From assembly GCA_021555105.2 (NCBI GenBank), contig CP134604.1, forward strand, positions 186,001 to 250,000: a stretch of DNA of 64,000 bases, given 5' to 3'. Source of the DNA: Thalassospiraceae bacterium LMO-JJ14. GTDB lineage: Bacteria > Pseudomonadota > Alphaproteobacteria > Rhodospirillales > Casp-alpha2. This document shows positions 16,443 through 24,807 of this stretch, piece after piece. Below the pieces are notes generated by a model that saw nothing but the letters and a program-made list of their open reading frames with translations, was not told the DNA's origin and searched no databases. The position numbers and the translations under genes are program-made. The first letter of the stretch is position 1. Every line of letters starts with the position of its first letter.

Positions 16443-17165
16443 GTGCTGAAGACGCTTTCCAAGAAAATCGTCAAGAGCACGCCGGTGCGCATGGCCGTGT
16501 GCTGGCTTACCGCGCAATACATCCGAATAGTCTGGATGACGAGCCGGTGGGAGCGGATCGGCACCGAGCATTTCGACGCGCTGTATGACAGCGGCCAGCC
16601 GGCGATCCTGTGTTTCTGGCACGGCCGTCTGCTGATGGCGCCCTATACCTGGCGGAAACCGCACCCTTTCAAGATGCTGATCAGTGCGCACCGCGACGGA
16701 GAACTGATCGCCAACACGGTGGCGCATTTCGGCATCGACTGGGTCAAGGGGTCGTCGTCAAAGGGCGGCGCCGGGGCCTTGCGCGCCATGGTCAAGGCGC
16801 TCAGGGCCGGCGAGTGGGTCGGCATCACGCCGGACGGGCCGCGCGGGCCGCGGATGCGGGTGTCCGACGGCATCATCAATCTGGCCAAGCTGTCCGGTGT
16901 GCCGATCCTGCCCGTGACCTACGGCATCAAGCGCGGCATAAACCTCGGCTCGTGGGACCGCTTTCTGGCCGCGCTGCCGTTTTCAAGCGGGGTCCTGATC
17001 TGGGGCGAGGCGCTTTCGGTGCCGCGTGATGCCGATGATGCGGCCCTCGCCGGGTTGCGCCGGGAACTTGAACAGCGGCTGAATACAATCACCGAGCAGG
17101 CCGACCGGCTGACACACAGAACGCCCGTTGAACCGGCCCAGGCGACGGACGGACTCGCGGCATGA
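16443..17165 (+). CDS. DUF374 lysophospholipid-acyltransferase-like protein
   Basis: A 240-residue member of DUF374, a family related to PlsC/LpxL acyltransferases and common in alphaproteobacterial lipid A clusters. Visible motifs are LCFWHGRLLMAPY (taking the place of the HxxxxD centre of classical acyltransferases), SAHRDGELIANTVAHFGI, RGSSSKGG-like [18 protein letters not shown], and TPDGPRGPRMRVSDGI. A hydrophobic N-terminus suggests membrane association. The GTG start follows the msbA stop by 12 bases, and its end overlaps waaA by four. Its substrate is unknown; addition of a secondary acyl chain to Kdo-lipid A or to a precursor is the usual suggestion for the family. Confidence 0.86.
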   Translation: MLKTLSKKIVKSTPVRMAVCWLTAQYIRIVWMTSRWERIGTEHFDALYDSGQPAILCFWHGRLLMAPYTWRKPHPFKMLISAHRDGELIANTVAHFGIDWVKGSSSKGGAGALRAMVKALRAGEWVGITPDGPRGPRMRVSDGIINLAKLSGVPILPVTYGIKRGINLGSWDRFLAALPFSSGVLIWGEALSVPRDADDAALAGLRRELEQRLNTITEQADRLTHRTPVEPAQATDGLAA

Positions 17166-18451
17166 TTCTGACCCTTTACCGTGTAGTGACATCCATCGGC
17201 GCACCGTTGATTTCCGCTTATCTGAAGAAACGCCTGCGCCGCGGCAAGGAAGACCCGCAGCGTTTCAACGAGCGTCTGGGCCGACCCGACGTCCCGCGCC
17301 CGCAAGGACAGCTGATCTGGATGCATGGCGCCAGCGTCGGTGAATCCCTGTCGATGCTGCCGGTGATCGAGGAAATCGTGGCGCGCGCCAATGCGCCGAC
17401 GGTCCTGATCACGACCGGCACCGTGACCTCGGCGCGGCTGATGAGCGAACGCCTGCCGGAAGGGGCGATCCATCAGTTCGTCCCGGTCGACAGGCTGCCG
17501 TACGTCAACGGCTTCCTGGATCACTGGAAACCCGATATCGCGTTGTGGTGGGAATCCGAACTGTGGCCGAACCTGATCGCGGAAACGCATTACCGCCGCA
17601 TCCCGATGGTCCTCGTCAACGCCCGCATGTCGCCGCCGTCGTTCCTGCGCTGGCAGCGCTGGAAAAGCCTCGCCCGCTCGCTGCTCGGCTGCTTCGATCT
17701 GGTGCTCGCACAATCCGGGACCGACGCCGAGAGATTCCGCACACTGGGCGCGAAAAAGGTTCTGCGCATGGGCAACATGAAGTTTGCCGTCCCTGCGCTG
17801 CCGTGTGACGAAGGTACACTGGCGGAAATCCGCGCCCGTACGGGCCTGCGCCCGATGTGGCTGGCGGCGAGCACGCATGACGGCGAGGAAGAAGCCGCCT
17901 GGCACGTGCACCAAAAAGTCCGCGCCAAACACCCTGACCTGCTGACGATCATCGTTCCCCGCCATCCCGAACGCGGCGGCGACATCGCCCGCATGCTGCG
18001 CGACAGCGGCGCCGTTGTCGCCGTCCGCTCGAACAGCGAACCGGTCACGGCGGAAACCGATATCTATCTCGCCGACACGCTCGGTGAACTGGGACTGATT
18101 TTCCGTCTCGCGCCGATCGTCTTCATGGGCAAATCGCTGGTGCCGGCCGGCGGGCAGAACAGCATCGAGCCGGCACGCCTCGGCGCGGCGGTCATCACCG
18201 GTCCGCATTATTGGAACTTCGATGAAATCACCCGGGCGATGAATGCGGCCGGCGGGCTGAAGATCGTACAGGATGCCGACGAACTTGCGGCCGTCGTCGA
18301 ACGGGACCTGAGCGAACCGGCCCAGGCACAGGCCCGCGCCAAGGCGGCGTACGACTATGTCGAACGTGAATCCCGGGTGCTCGAAGTTTTCATGGATCAT
18401 GTGTCGCCGTTGCTGGACAGCACCGCGGAGAAAAGCCGTGCGCGCGCCTGA
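17162..18451 (+). CDS. waaA: 3-deoxy-D-manno-octulosonic acid transferase (Kdo transferase)
   Basis: WaaA (KdtA) adds Kdo from CMP-Kdo to the lipid A precursor at the inner membrane. The 429-residue protein has an N-terminal hydrophobic anchor, the motif IWMHGASVGESLSMLPVI with the catalytic glutamate, WWESELWPNLI, and VPRHPERG with FMGKSLVPAGGQNSIEPA in the CMP-Kdo-binding domain. It overlaps the DUF374 gene (ATGA) and lpxK (14 bases), giving a compact translation-coupled set. Kdo synthesis genes (kdsA, kdsB) are not in the window. Whether it transfers one or two Kdo units is not visible from sequence. Confidence 0.95.
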   Translation: MILTLYRVVTSIGAPLISAYLKKRLRRGKEDPQRFNERLGRPDVPRPQGQLIWMHGASVGESLSMLPVIEEIVARANAPTVLITTGTVTSARLMSERLPEGAIHQFVPVDRLPYVNGFLDHWKPDIALWWESELWPNLIAETHYRRIPMVLVNARMSPPSFLRWQRWKSLARSLLGCFDLVLAQSGTDAERFRTLGAKKVLRMGNMKFAVPALPCDEGTLAEIRARTGLRPMWLAASTHDGEEEAAWHVHQKVRAKHPDLLTIIVPRHPERGGDIARMLRDSGAVVAVRSNSEPVTAETDIYLADTLGELGLIFRLAPIVFMGKSLVPAGGQNSIEPARLGAAVITGPHYWNFDEITRAMNAAGGLKIVQDADELAAVVERDLSEPAQAQARAKAAYDYVERESRVLEVFMDHVSPLLDSTAEKSRARA

Positions 18452-19427
18452 TTTCTGGGCCGCCGCACCGGACGCCGCGCTGGATAAGTTTCTGGCCGCC
18501 GCCCTTTCTCCGCTCGGCAACATATATGGCGCCGTCACCACCGCCAGAGCAAACCGCAAGCCGTTGTGGCAGGCGCCGGTACCGGTCATCTGCGTCGGCA
18601 ACGCGGTCATGGGCGGCGCCGGCAAGACCCAGGTCTGTCTCGATCTGGCCCGCCGACTATCAGACGGCAACCGCGCCGTTCATGTCCTGTCGCGGGGATA
18701 CGGCGGGCGGCTCGCCGGTCCGGTTCGTGTCGATGCGGCATTTCACCGCGCCGGGGATGTCGGCGACGAAGCCCTTGTCCTGGCCCGCCATGCACCGACC
18801 TGGGTCGGCGCCGAGCGGACCCAAACCGCCCGCGCGGCAACGGATGCCGGCGCCGGTCTGCTGATCATGGATGACGGGTTTCAGAATCCGGCACTGCACA
18901 AGGACCTGAACCTTCTGGTCATCGACGGCGGATACGGCTTCGGCAACGGCCGTGTATGCCCGGCCGGGCCGCTCCGCGAACGCGCCGAAAGCGCCTTTGC
19001 GCGCAGCGACGCGGTCTGCATCATCGGCACCCCCGGTCCCGCCGTGCCGGCAATCCCCGAAGACCTGCCGGTGTTTCAGGCCCGCATCATGCCCGATCCC
19101 CGCATGGCGTCCGTGAAGGGCAAAAAGGTCATCGCTTTCGCCGGGATCGGCCGGCCGGAAAAATTCTTCGATACCCTGCTCGAGGCCGGTGCCGAGATCC
19201 GAAAGACGCTCGGCTATCCCGATCACTATCAGTTTCTTGACCGCGAACTGGATTTCCTGTTGCAGAGCGCCGAAGACAGCGGGGCTGAGGTCGTTACCAC
19301 GGAAAAGGACCATGCGCGGCTCAGCGATGCCTACAAGTCCCGCATCGTCCCGTTTCCGGTGCAGCTTGAATGGGAAGACGCGCCCGCGCTGGAAAACTTT
19401 CTTCTCGAGCGCATCGGCCTAAACTGA
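18438..19427 (+). CDS. lpxK: Tetraacyldisaccharide 4'-kinase
   Basis: LpxK phosphorylates the 4' position of the lipid A disaccharide at the inner membrane surface. The 329-residue protein begins VRAPDFWAAAPDAAL, as LpxK proteins usually do, so the GTG at 18438 is chosen over an upstream ATG at 18357 whose extra residues are the shadow of waaA. The P-loop is VGNAVMGGAGKT near residues 54-64, followed by LSRGYGGR, GDEALVLARHAPTWVG, LIMDDGFQNPAL and a late TTEKDHARL. It overlaps waaA by 14 bases and precedes the lpxL-like gene by four. Confidence 0.94.
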   Translation: MRAPDFWAAAPDAALDKFLAAALSPLGNIYGAVTTARANRKPLWQAPVPVICVGNAVMGGAGKTQVCLDLARRLSDGNRAVHVLSRGYGGRLAGPVRVDAAFHRAGDVGDEALVLARHAPTWVGAERTQTARAATDAGAGLLIMDDGFQNPALHKDLNLLVIDGGYGFGNGRVCPAGPLRERAESAFARSDAVCIIGTPGPAVPAIPEDLPVFQARIMPDPRMASVKGKKVIAFAGIGRPEKFFDTLLEAGAEIRKTLGYPDHYQFLDRELDFLLQSAEDSGAEVVTTEKDHARLSDAYKSRIVPFPVQLEWEDAPALENFLLERIGLN

Positions 19428-19431
19428 CGCC

Positions 19432-20349
19432 ATGCTCAGGCCAGAGACCCCGTTCGAAAAATACCTCCGCCATCCGCTGGAAGCCCTGGCGGCAACCGTC
19501 GTCTGGGGCATCTTCCGCATCCTCCCCGTCGACGCGGCATCGGCCGTGGGCGGCTGGCTGGCAAGAACCATCGGCCCGTCATTGAAGCTGTCGCAGCGCG
19601 CCCGCGCCAATATCCGGCGCGCCTTTCCGGACATCGAGGACGCCGCCTGCGAACGTATCGTCATCGACATGTGGGACAATCTGGGCCGCACCGTCGCAGA
19701 GTTTCCGCACATCGGTGCGTTTCGCTTCGACGGCGACAACCCCCGCGTGCGCATCAACGGCCTGCAGCATCTGATCGATTTCCGCGACGACGGGCAGCCA
19801 GGCTTTTATCTCAGCGCGCATCTCGGCAACTGGGAACTGGCGCCGATGACCGCGCACGTGCACGGCGTGCCGTCGGCCTTCGTTTACCGCGAAGCGAATA
19901 ACCGGCTGGTCGAGGGGCTCTATATGAGCGGGCGCCGGCAATACCGCGACATGATGATCCCGAAGGGTGCCGAAGGGGCGAAGCAGATGATCAAGGCGCT
20001 TCGTGAAGGCAGGCATGTCGGCATCATGGCCGATCAGAAAATGAACGACGGCATTCCGGTCGCGTTCTTCGGCACCGACGCCATGACCGCGCCGGCGCTG
20101 GCGCAACTGGCGCTCAGGTTCAACTGTCCGGTGATCCCGGCCCGGGTGATCCGCGACAAGGTCAGCAATAACCGGGGCTGCCGCTTCACCGTCGAGATAT
20201 CGGCGCCGATTTATGCCGAAGACACCGGCGACAAGACACAAGATGTCGCCGCGTTCATGGCGCGGGCAAATGCGATCATCGAGGACTGGGTGAAAGAAAA
20301 CCCCGGCCAGTGGTTATGGCTACACAACCGATGGCCGGGGGATTCCTGA
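19432..20349 (+). CDS. Lipid A biosynthesis lauroyl acyltransferase-like protein (LpxL family)
   Basis: A 305-residue member of the LpxL/HtrB family, which adds a secondary acyl chain from acyl-ACP to Kdo2-lipid IVA. The catalytic H-x4-E is visible in SAHLGNWE, followed by YREANNRLVEGLY, GIMADQKMNDGIPVAFFG and a late ENPGQWLWLHNRWP. A hydrophobic stretch near residues 18-32 should anchor it in the inner membrane. It is the last gene of the msbA-to-lpxL run and starts four bases after lpxK. Which acyl chain and position it uses cannot be read from the sequence. Confidence 0.92.
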   Translation: MLRPETPFEKYLRHPLEALAATVVWGIFRILPVDAASAVGGWLARTIGPSLKLSQRARANIRRAFPDIEDAACERIVIDMWDNLGRTVAEFPHIGAFRFDGDNPRVRINGLQHLIDFRDDGQPGFYLSAHLGNWELAPMTAHVHGVPSAFVYREANNRLVEGLYMSGRRQYRDMMIPKGAEGAKQMIKALREGRHVGIMADQKMNDGIPVAFFGTDAMTAPALAQLALRFNCPVIPARVIRDKVSNNRGCRFTVEISAPIYAEDTGDKTQDVAAFMARANAIIEDWVKENPGQWLWLHNRWPGDS

Positions 20350-20371
20350 GCGTCACGGTAACAGACGGATA

Positions 20372-20533
20372 TCAGCTACCGGACGGTTTGGATTGTTTAA
20401 GCGTGCCGTCGGCAATTTTCGTCTGCGACGGGACCGAAGCCGTTTTTGCGTGACCGGCACATTCGGCGAGTACGGGCGACGCCGCAAACGCAACAAACGC
20501 CGTCAGGGCAAGAGCCAAAAGTCCATATTTCAT
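20372..20533 (-). CDS. Small secreted protein of unknown function
   Basis: A 53-residue protein whose first 23 residues are a clear signal peptide: MKYGLLALALTAFVAFAASP followed by VLA, with cleavage expected before ECAGH. The mature part is only about 30 residues, ending TLKQSKPSGS, with one cysteine and one histidine close together at its start. AAAGGAG lies at the right distance before the ATG, which argues for a real gene; an upstream in-frame ATG at 20593 is ignored because it precedes this ribosome site. It is convergent with the lpxL-like gene. I do not recognise a family. Confidence 0.68.
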   Translation of the reverse strand: MKYGLLALALTAFVAFAASPVLAECAGHAKTASVPSQTKIADGTLKQSKPSGS

Positions 20534-20645
20534 GGTGGTCTCCTTTTTCAAACTGCGGAGATAATAGCACGCTTTGATATTCGGATGTATCACATTTTCA
20601 CGATCGCCCGGTATGCCGCGTCTCGAAGGATGCGGCCCGGCGAGA

Positions 20646-21572
20646 TCATTCCGGCATTTGGCCCAGAACCAGCTCCGGGTCGATGGGTGTGCGGTCCAGT
20701 GTCAGACCGAAATGCAGGTGCGGTCCCGTCGCCCGGCCGGTCGCGCCGATGGCGCCGATCTTCTGTCCGGCCGCGACCGTATCGCCGGGCTTAACCGATG
20801 TCGCCGACAAATGGATATAGACGGAGCGCAATCCCAGTCCGTGATCGACCAGCACGGTCTTGCCGTTAAAGAACATCCCCGAATGCACGAACGCAACCTT
20901 GCCCGCCGCCATCGCCGCGACGGGGGTGCCTTCGGGCGCCGCGATGTCGGTACCGTAATGCGGCCTGCGCGGTTTGCCGTTGAGGATACGCTGCGCGCCG
21001 TAAACGCCGGAGATGCGCCCCCTCGCCGGCCAGTGAAATCCCGAAAGAAAATACGCTAACGGGTCGCTTTGCCGCTTTGCCTTTTCCATCTCGGCCTTCT
21101 CGCGGGTGATTCTTTGCAGCGACTTCGGGTCCGGCGTCACCTTCTTGCCGGGCAGCCCGTTGATCTTTTCGATCTTGAAATCGCGGTCGGTGACGGCGAT
21201 GTCGCGGGTGGTTTTCTCCGTCCCCCGCGAAACCGTCAGGCGTTTCGTCCCGGCATCGTCGCGGCCGAACCCGAGCAGGAAATCGCCGTCCGCTGACGTT
21301 TTTACGGGATTGCCGTCGAGCGTCACCACCGCCCCCGGCACCGTCTTGCCGATCAGCAAGCCGCCTTCGGCCGCCTGACCGCTAAGCTGCAGCGCGATAT
21401 CGGCGCGCGCCGCGCATGGCAGCACCGCCAGCAACGCACAAAGCAATAGCCCCCTCTCCCAACCTCTCCCCCACAAATGGGGGAGAGGGGTACGGGTGTC
21501 ATCCGAACCGAGAGTCCCTCTCCCCCCCTCAGGGGGAGAGGACAGGTGAGGGGGTGAAAGCGCGTATTTCAA
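20646..21572 (-). CDS. M23 family metallopeptidase (murein endopeptidase-like), N-terminus built on a repeat
   Basis: A periplasmic LytM-type peptidase. The catalytic domain occupies the last 140 residues, with zinc-ligand motifs HYGTDIAAP (H and D) and GPHLHFGLTLD, plus GKTVLVDHGLGLRSVYIHLS. Before it lie a beta-rich region and the basic linker KAKRQSDPLAYF; the N-terminus has GLLLCALLAVLPCAARA, a signal peptide. The open frame reaches a TTG at 21572 that overlaps the xseA stop (TTGA), but its residues 5-40 are encoded by a family B palindromic repeat, so the true start may be an internal TTG close to the signal peptide (near 21444 or 21474). The end and the domain are secure, the start is not. 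Confidence 0.85.
   Translation of the reverse strand: MKYALSPPHLSSPPEGGRGTLGSDDTRTPLPHLWGRGWERGLLLCALLAVLPCAARADIALQLSGQAAEGGLLIGKTVPGAVVTLDGNPVKTSADGDFLLGFGRDDAGTKRLTVSRGTEKTTRDIAVTDRDFKIEKINGLPGKKVTPDPKSLQRITREKAEMEKAKRQSDPLAYFLSGFHWPARGRISGVYGAQRILNGKPRRPHYGTDIAAPEGTPVAAMAAGKVAFVHSGMFFNGKTVLVDHGLGLRSVYIHLSATSVKPGDTVAAGQKIGAIGATGRATGPHLHFGLTLDRTPIDPELVLGQMPE
21450..21555. repeat. CCCCTCTCCC-type inverted repeat (family B, copy 3)
   Basis: Arms of CCCCCTCTCCC and of AGGGGGAGAGG repeat across the element, with the outer end CAGGTGAGGGGG. Its reverse complement matches 25863-25971 in order (CCCCCTCACCTGTCCTCTCC at one end, GGGGGAGAGGTT at the other), so these two form a subtype. It lies between xseA and the M23 peptidase body and is read through in the peptidase frame. 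Confidence 0.87.
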
Positions 21573-23017
21573 AGCAAGGACCCCTGCGGATCGTCTTCAC
21601 CGGGCGCCGGTTTGCGGGGCTTCGGTTTTTTCTGCGCCGCGCCGCCGCCTGCGACCCGGGCCGCCGCGACCCCGTCCTTGAGGCGGATATTCACGTCATC
21701 GCCCGGCGAAAGCGCGCCGACGGATGTGATCGCCTTGCCCGCCGGCGTGGTTATCAGAGAGAACCCCCGCTCGAGCACGCGTTCGTAGGAATAGCTTTCC
21801 AGCAGTTGCCCGAGATGCGCCAGCGAGCGGCCATGCCCGGAAAGCGCGTCGGTGTAGGCGCGCCGCAGGTTGCGCGCCGATCCGTCGAAGCGTTGCGTCG
21901 CCTGTGCGAGCGCGCGCCTTGGCGGTGTCAGGCGTACCGGCAGACGCTGGCGGCGGTGCCTGATCCCGGCCTTCAAGGCATTGCCCAGTCGTTCCGACCA
22001 GTCATCCAGCCGTTGCGCCGCCGTCTCAACCGTTCTGCGCAAATTGGGCAGGCCGCGCGCCAGTGCCGCGACCTCGCGCGCCTTGGCGTCGGTCTTGCGG
22101 CGCACGGCGCGAATCAGACGGCCCTCGCAATCGGCGACCTGCGCCATCACGTCATAGCGCACGGGGACCGCCATTTCCGCCGCCGCCGTCGGTGTCGGGG
22201 CGCGCTGATCGGACGCCAGATCGATCAATGTCCAGTCGGTTTCATGCCCGACGGCGGAAATCAGCGGAATGTCGCTTTCGGCGGCGGCCCGGACCACCGC
22301 TTCCTCGTTGAACGCCCACAGGTCTTCCAGCGATCCGCCGCCGCGCGCAACGATCAGCAAATCCGGCCTCGGCACGGTGCCTGCGCCGCCGAGCGCATTA
22401 AAGCCCCGGATCGCGGCGGCCACCTGTTCGGCCGCGCCCTCGCCCTGCACCAGCACCGGCCAGACCAGCACGTGCCGCGGAAAGCGGTCGGCCAGCCGGT
22501 GCAGGATGTCTCGGATGACGGCGCCGGTCGGCGAGGTGACGACACCGATAACGTCGGGCAAAAACGGCAGGGCCTGTTTGCGGTCTTCGTCGAAAAGCCC
22601 TTCGGCGGCGAGCTTGCGCTTGCGATCCTCGAGCAACTTGAGCAGCGCGCCCTCGCCGGCCAGTTCCATGTGTTCGATGACGATCTGGTATTTCGAGCGC
22701 CCGGGATACGTCGTGATCCGTCCGGTCGCGATAATCTCCATCCCGTCTTCCGGATTGAGGCCGAGCCGGCCCGCCGTGGTGCGCCAGCAAACGCCGTCGA
22801 TAACGGCGCTTTCGTCTTTCAGGGTCAAATACATGTGCCCCGACGCGGCCCGCTTGAATCCGGAGATCTCGCCACGGATGCGGACATGACTGAAGGCGCC
22901 TTCGACCGTCGATTTCACCAGACCGGACACTTCGGTCACGGAAAAGACGGGGACGTTATCTCCGCTATCGTGGCCATTATTTTGACCACGATTATGGCTA
23001 GACGGCGCGTCGCTCAT
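21569..23017 (-). CDS. xseA: Exodeoxyribonuclease VII large subunit
   Basis: XseA forms, with several copies of the small XseB subunit, a single-strand-specific exonuclease used in repair. The 482-residue protein has the N-terminal OB-fold (VFSVTEVSGLVKSTVEGAF, VRIRGEISGFKRAASGHMY), then the catalytic domain with GVVTSPTGAVIRDILHR, RGGGSLEDLWAFNEE and SAVGHETDWTL, a long helical arm rich in arginine, and a C-terminal segment VLERGFSLI. No xseB gene is present in the window. It is divergent from purD, and its TGA overlaps the first possible start of the M23 peptidase frame. Confidence 0.95.
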   Translation of the reverse strand: MSDAPSSHNRGQNNGHDSGDNVPVFSVTEVSGLVKSTVEGAFSHVRIRGEISGFKRAASGHMYLTLKDESAVIDGVCWRTTAGRLGLNPEDGMEIIATGRITTYPGRSKYQIVIEHMELAGEGALLKLLEDRKRKLAAEGLFDEDRKQALPFLPDVIGVVTSPTGAVIRDILHRLADRFPRHVLVWPVLVQGEGAAEQVAAAIRGFNALGGAGTVPRPDLLIVARGGGSLEDLWAFNEEAVVRAAAESDIPLISAVGHETDWTLIDLASDQRAPTPTAAAEMAVPVRYDVMAQVADCEGRLIRAVRRKTDAKAREVAALARGLPNLRRTVETAAQRLDDWSERLGNALKAGIRHRRQRLPVRLTPPRRALAQATQRFDGSARNLRRAYTDALSGHGRSLAHLGQLLESYSYERVLERGFSLITTPAGKAITSVGALSPGDDVNIRLKDGVAAARVAGGGAAQKKPKPRKPAPGEDDPQGSLL

Positions 23018-23099
23018 AACTAGACTGTATGTCTCAAGCAGGCGGGGATGACAACCGCCGATTGCCGGGCCATGTCCCGGCGGCGATCAGGGGAGTGAC

Positions 23100-24377
23100 T
23101 TGATGAAGGTTTTACTTGTTGGTGGCGGCGGACGCGAACACGCCCTTGCATGGGCCATGTCGAAATCGCCCAAACTGACGAAGCTATATGCCGCACCCGG
23201 CAATGCCGGCATCGCCGATTGTGCCGAGTGTCTGGCGATCGGCGCCGAAGACCTGAACGCCATATGCGCCGCTGTTCAAGAGCTTGAAATCGAATTCGTC
23301 GTGGTCGGCCCGGAAGCCCCCCTGGTTGCAGGCCTTGCCGACAGGATCGAAGCGATGGGCGTCCCCGTGTTCGGGCCGTCCGCGGCGGCGGCCGAGATCG
23401 AAGGCTCGAAGGGGATGATGAAGGACCTGCTCGCCAAGTACGGCATCCCGACCGCCGATTACCAGCGTTTCGACGAACCGGACGCCGCCAAGGAATATAT
23501 CCGCATCAAGAATCATCCGGTCGTCGTCAAAGCCGACGGACTGGCCGCCGGCAAGGGCGTGATCCTCAGCCACACGATTAACGAGGCCTATGCCGCCGTC
23601 GATCAGATCATGATCGAGGAAGCGTTCGGCGATGCCGGGACCGAAATCGTCATCGAGGAATTCCTGGTCGGCGAGGAAGCGAGTTTCTTCGCGCTTTGCG
23701 ACGGCACCCGCGCCATTGCGCTCGCCGGCGCACAGGACCACAAACAGGTCCACGACGGCGACCACGGCCCCAACACCGGGGGCATGGGCGCCTATACCCC
23801 GGCGCCGGTTCTCGACGACGCCATGCAAAAGCGCATCATGGACGAAATTATCACGCCGACCGTCGAAGCCATGGCCAAGGAAGGCAAACCCTACAAGGGC
23901 GTATTGTTCGCCGGGCTGATGATCGGCGCCGACGGACCCAAGGTCATCGAGTTCAACGCCCGCTTCGGCGACCCGGAATGCCAGCCGATCATGGCGCGGC
24001 TCAAATCCGATGCGCTGGAGATGCTGCTCGCCGCCGCCAGGGGGGAGCTGGATAAAATTAAACTCGACTGGGACCCGCGCGCGGCGCTGACCGTGGTGAT
24101 GGCGGCGGAGGGATATCCCGGCCAATACACCAAGGGGAGCGAAATCAAGGGCGTCGCGGATGCCGATGCGCTTGACGGCGTCACCGTGTTTCATGCCGGC
24201 ACGGTGCTGGGCGACGACGGTGCCCTGCTGGCCAACGGCGGGCGCGTGCTCGGTGTCACGGCGCTCGGCAAGACGGTCGAGGACGCGCAGAAACTTGCCT
24301 ATCGGGCGGTCGACGCCATCGACTGGCCGAAGGGGTTCTGCAGGCGGGATATCGGCTGGCGGGCCGTGGGACGATAA
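23100..24377 (+). CDS. purD: Phosphoribosylamine-glycine ligase (GARS)
   Basis: PurD catalyses the second step of purine synthesis, joining glycine to phosphoribosylamine with ATP. The 425-residue protein has the N-terminal KVLLVGGGGREHALAWA, the ATP-grasp core NHPVVVKADGLAAGKGVI and EEFLVGEEASFFALCDG, the signature PNTGGMGAYTPAP, and EFNARFGDPECQ for metal binding. GGGGAG lies eight bases before the ATG. The C-terminus DIGWRAVGR is normal for the family, and a tandem copy of the last 24 bases, including the stop codon, follows at once. Confidence 0.97.
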   Translation: MMKVLLVGGGGREHALAWAMSKSPKLTKLYAAPGNAGIADCAECLAIGAEDLNAICAAVQELEIEFVVVGPEAPLVAGLADRIEAMGVPVFGPSAAAAEIEGSKGMMKDLLAKYGIPTADYQRFDEPDAAKEYIRIKNHPVVVKADGLAAGKGVILSHTINEAYAAVDQIMIEEAFGDAGTEIVIEEFLVGEEASFFALCDGTRAIALAGAQDHKQVHDGDHGPNTGGMGAYTPAPVLDDAMQKRIMDEIITPTVEAMAKEGKPYKGVLFAGLMIGADGPKVIEFNARFGDPECQPIMARLKSDALEMLLAAARGELDKIKLDWDPRAALTVVMAAEGYPGQYTKGSEIKGVADADALDGVTVFHAGTVLGDDGALLANGGRVLGVTALGKTVEDAQKLAYRAVDAIDWPKGFCRRDIGWRAVGR

Positions 24378-24401
24378 GGCTGGCGGGCCGTGGGACGATA
24401 A
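24354..24401. repeat. 24-bp perfect tandem duplication across the purD stop codon
   Basis: The 24 bases that end purD (starting GGCTGGCGGGCC and ending GACGATAA) occur twice in direct succession, 24354-24377 and 24378-24401. The first copy supplies the last residues and the TAA; the second is untranslated. It looks like a recent slippage or unequal-exchange event. Confidence 0.95.
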
Positions 24402-24476
24402 CTTTCGGAAGCTGGCAAACAACCGGCCCGGTCCCCATATCGATATCAAGACAAACAAACTTTCGAGGAAATGGTC

Positions 24477-24794
24477 ATGGACGAAAAGACGCTTACTGAA
24501 ATTCAGGCGGATGCGTTTCGCGGGCTGATCAAGCACCTACAGAAACGCACCGACGCACAGAACATCGACATCATGAACACGGCCGGGTTCTGCCGGAACT
24601 GCCTGTCGAAATGGCTGGTCGCCGCCGCCGAAGCGCGCGGTGTGGACATGTCATCGGACGAAGCGCGTGAAATGGTCTATGGCATGCCCTACGACGTCTA
24701 TAAGGACAAATATCAAGAGCCCGCAACCGACGAACAGAAAGCCAGGTTCGAAGAAACCAGGCCGCTGCACGCCGAAATTTCCGGCCACAACTGA
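24477..24794 (+). CDS. DUF1244 domain protein
   Basis: A 105-residue cytosolic protein matching DUF1244, small helical proteins seen in alpha- and gammaproteobacteria. The central segment NTAGFCRNCLSKWLVAAAE holds a CxxC pair, followed by EAREMVYGMPYDVYKDKYQ and a C-terminal PLHAEISGHN. An upstream ATG at 24471 is in frame, but GAGGAA lies eight bases before 24477 and only two before 24471, so the second is chosen. It follows purD by about 100 bases and precedes the DUF6352 gene by 13, suggesting co-transcription. The function is not known; the CxxC could bind a metal. Confidence 0.88.
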   Translation: MDEKTLTEIQADAFRGLIKHLQKRTDAQNIDIMNTAGFCRNCLSKWLVAAAEARGVDMSSDEAREMVYGMPYDVYKDKYQEPATDEQKARFEETRPLHAEISGHN

Positions 24795-24807
24795 GTCTGT
24801 GCCGGGT

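Noticed and set aside
14547-16727. A 726-codon open frame on the minus strand opposite msbA
   Set aside because: It is the antisense shadow of a well-supported ABC transporter; its translation is rich in His, Arg, Asp and Gly without any recognisable motif.
18357-18437. Upstream ATG extension of lpxK
   Set aside because: The extra 27 residues are encoded within waaA in another frame and do not resemble the LpxK N-terminus, which starts at the GTG at 18438.
23018-23099. Hairpins in the xseA-purD gap considered as a purine riboswitch
   Set aside because: The gap is only 82 bases and has no three-way-junction core of a purine riboswitch; the GCCGGG stem is a simple GC-rich hairpin.
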